This document shows, piece by piece, positions 13,428-13,444 of a stretch of DNA of 13,444 nt; position 1 is the stretch's first letter; each line of letters begins with the position of its first letter. Position numbers and translations under genes: made by a program. Below the pieces are notes generated by a model, which was not told where the DNA came from, did no database searches, and worked only from the letters and a program-made list of their open reading frames with translations. Location of the stretch: positions 1 to 13,444 of the forward strand of contig CALGMY010000216.1 in assembly GCA_937958785.1 (NCBI GenBank), in the 5' to 3' direction. This DNA is from an uncultured Gammaproteobacteria bacterium. Its GTDB lineage: Bacteria > Pseudomonadota > Gammaproteobacteria > Steroidobacterales > GCA-2729495.

Positions 13428-13444
13428 TGTAGGAGCGGCTTCAG
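13414..13444. repeat. REP-like GTAGGAGCG repeats, cut by window end
   Basis: GTAGGAGCGCCTTC (13414-13427) and GTAGGAGCGGCTTCAG (13429-13444) are two direct copies 15 bp apart. TGTAGGAGCGGCTTCAG is the first half of a well-known REP-type palindrome in xanthomonads and pseudomonads; the second half (CCGCGA...) would lie past the window. The first copy looks truncated. These repeats usually sit between genes and can stabilise or end transcripts. Confidence 0.65.

Noticed and set aside
1..13444. CRISPR array, tRNA/rRNA genes, integrase or transposase
   Set aside because: None was seen by eye on either strand; the repeats found are the short ones listed.

Overview
This is a GC-rich (roughly 70 % by eye) window that looks like a gammaproteobacterial chromosome. 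The pointers are a glmU and a glmS facing the same way, which are commonly neighbours in Gammaproteobacteria, a PbgA/YejM-type inner-membrane protein, and a REP-like GTAGGAGCGGCTTC repeat after glmS of the kind seen in xanthomonads and pseudomonads. The order or genus cannot be fixed from this sequence.

Layout. Positions 2-1330 (+) hold glmU, cut at its 5' end by the window edge, with its last ~27 family residues replaced by out-of-family sequence. Positions 1237-10644 (-) hold one tightly packed eight-gene operon, transcribed right to left: PEP mutase fused to a nucleotidyltransferase, phosphonopyruvate decarboxylase, 2-aminoethylphosphonate (AEP) transaminase, a PntC/LicC-like cytidylyltransferase, a tiny YLDP-motif membrane protein, a TagF-like CDP-polyol phosphotransferase, a YejM/PbgA-like alkaline-phosphatase-superfamily membrane protein and a YidC/Oxa1 paralogue. 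A 152-bp divergent region with a large nested inverted repeat follows. Then come a secreted TPR-like protein (10797-11444, +), a short spacer with a tandem repeat and hairpins, glmS (11570-13402, +) and the start of a REP-like repeat.

How the genes fit together (inference from family knowledge). The first three enzymes make AEP: PEP to phosphonopyruvate to phosphonoacetaldehyde to AEP. A cytidylyltransferase would activate it to CMP-AEP. The TagF-like enzyme, and perhaps the YejM-like protein whose metal-site motifs look intact, would place the phosphonate on a glycan or lipid of the cell envelope. The YLDP protein and the YidC paralogue would be membrane accessories. No phosphonate-degradation gene (phnX, phnA/phnY, C-P lyase) is present, so this reads as a biosynthetic and decorating cluster. 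It sits between two genes that supply UDP-GlcNAc, and it appears to have been inserted there, because it ends inside the 3' end of glmU.

Most interesting points: the truncated or re-tailed glmU at the left junction; the unusual set of TagF-like + YejM-like + YidC-like proteins in a phosphonate operon; two nucleotidyltransferase domains in one operon; and the 74-bp nested palindrome in the divergent control region.
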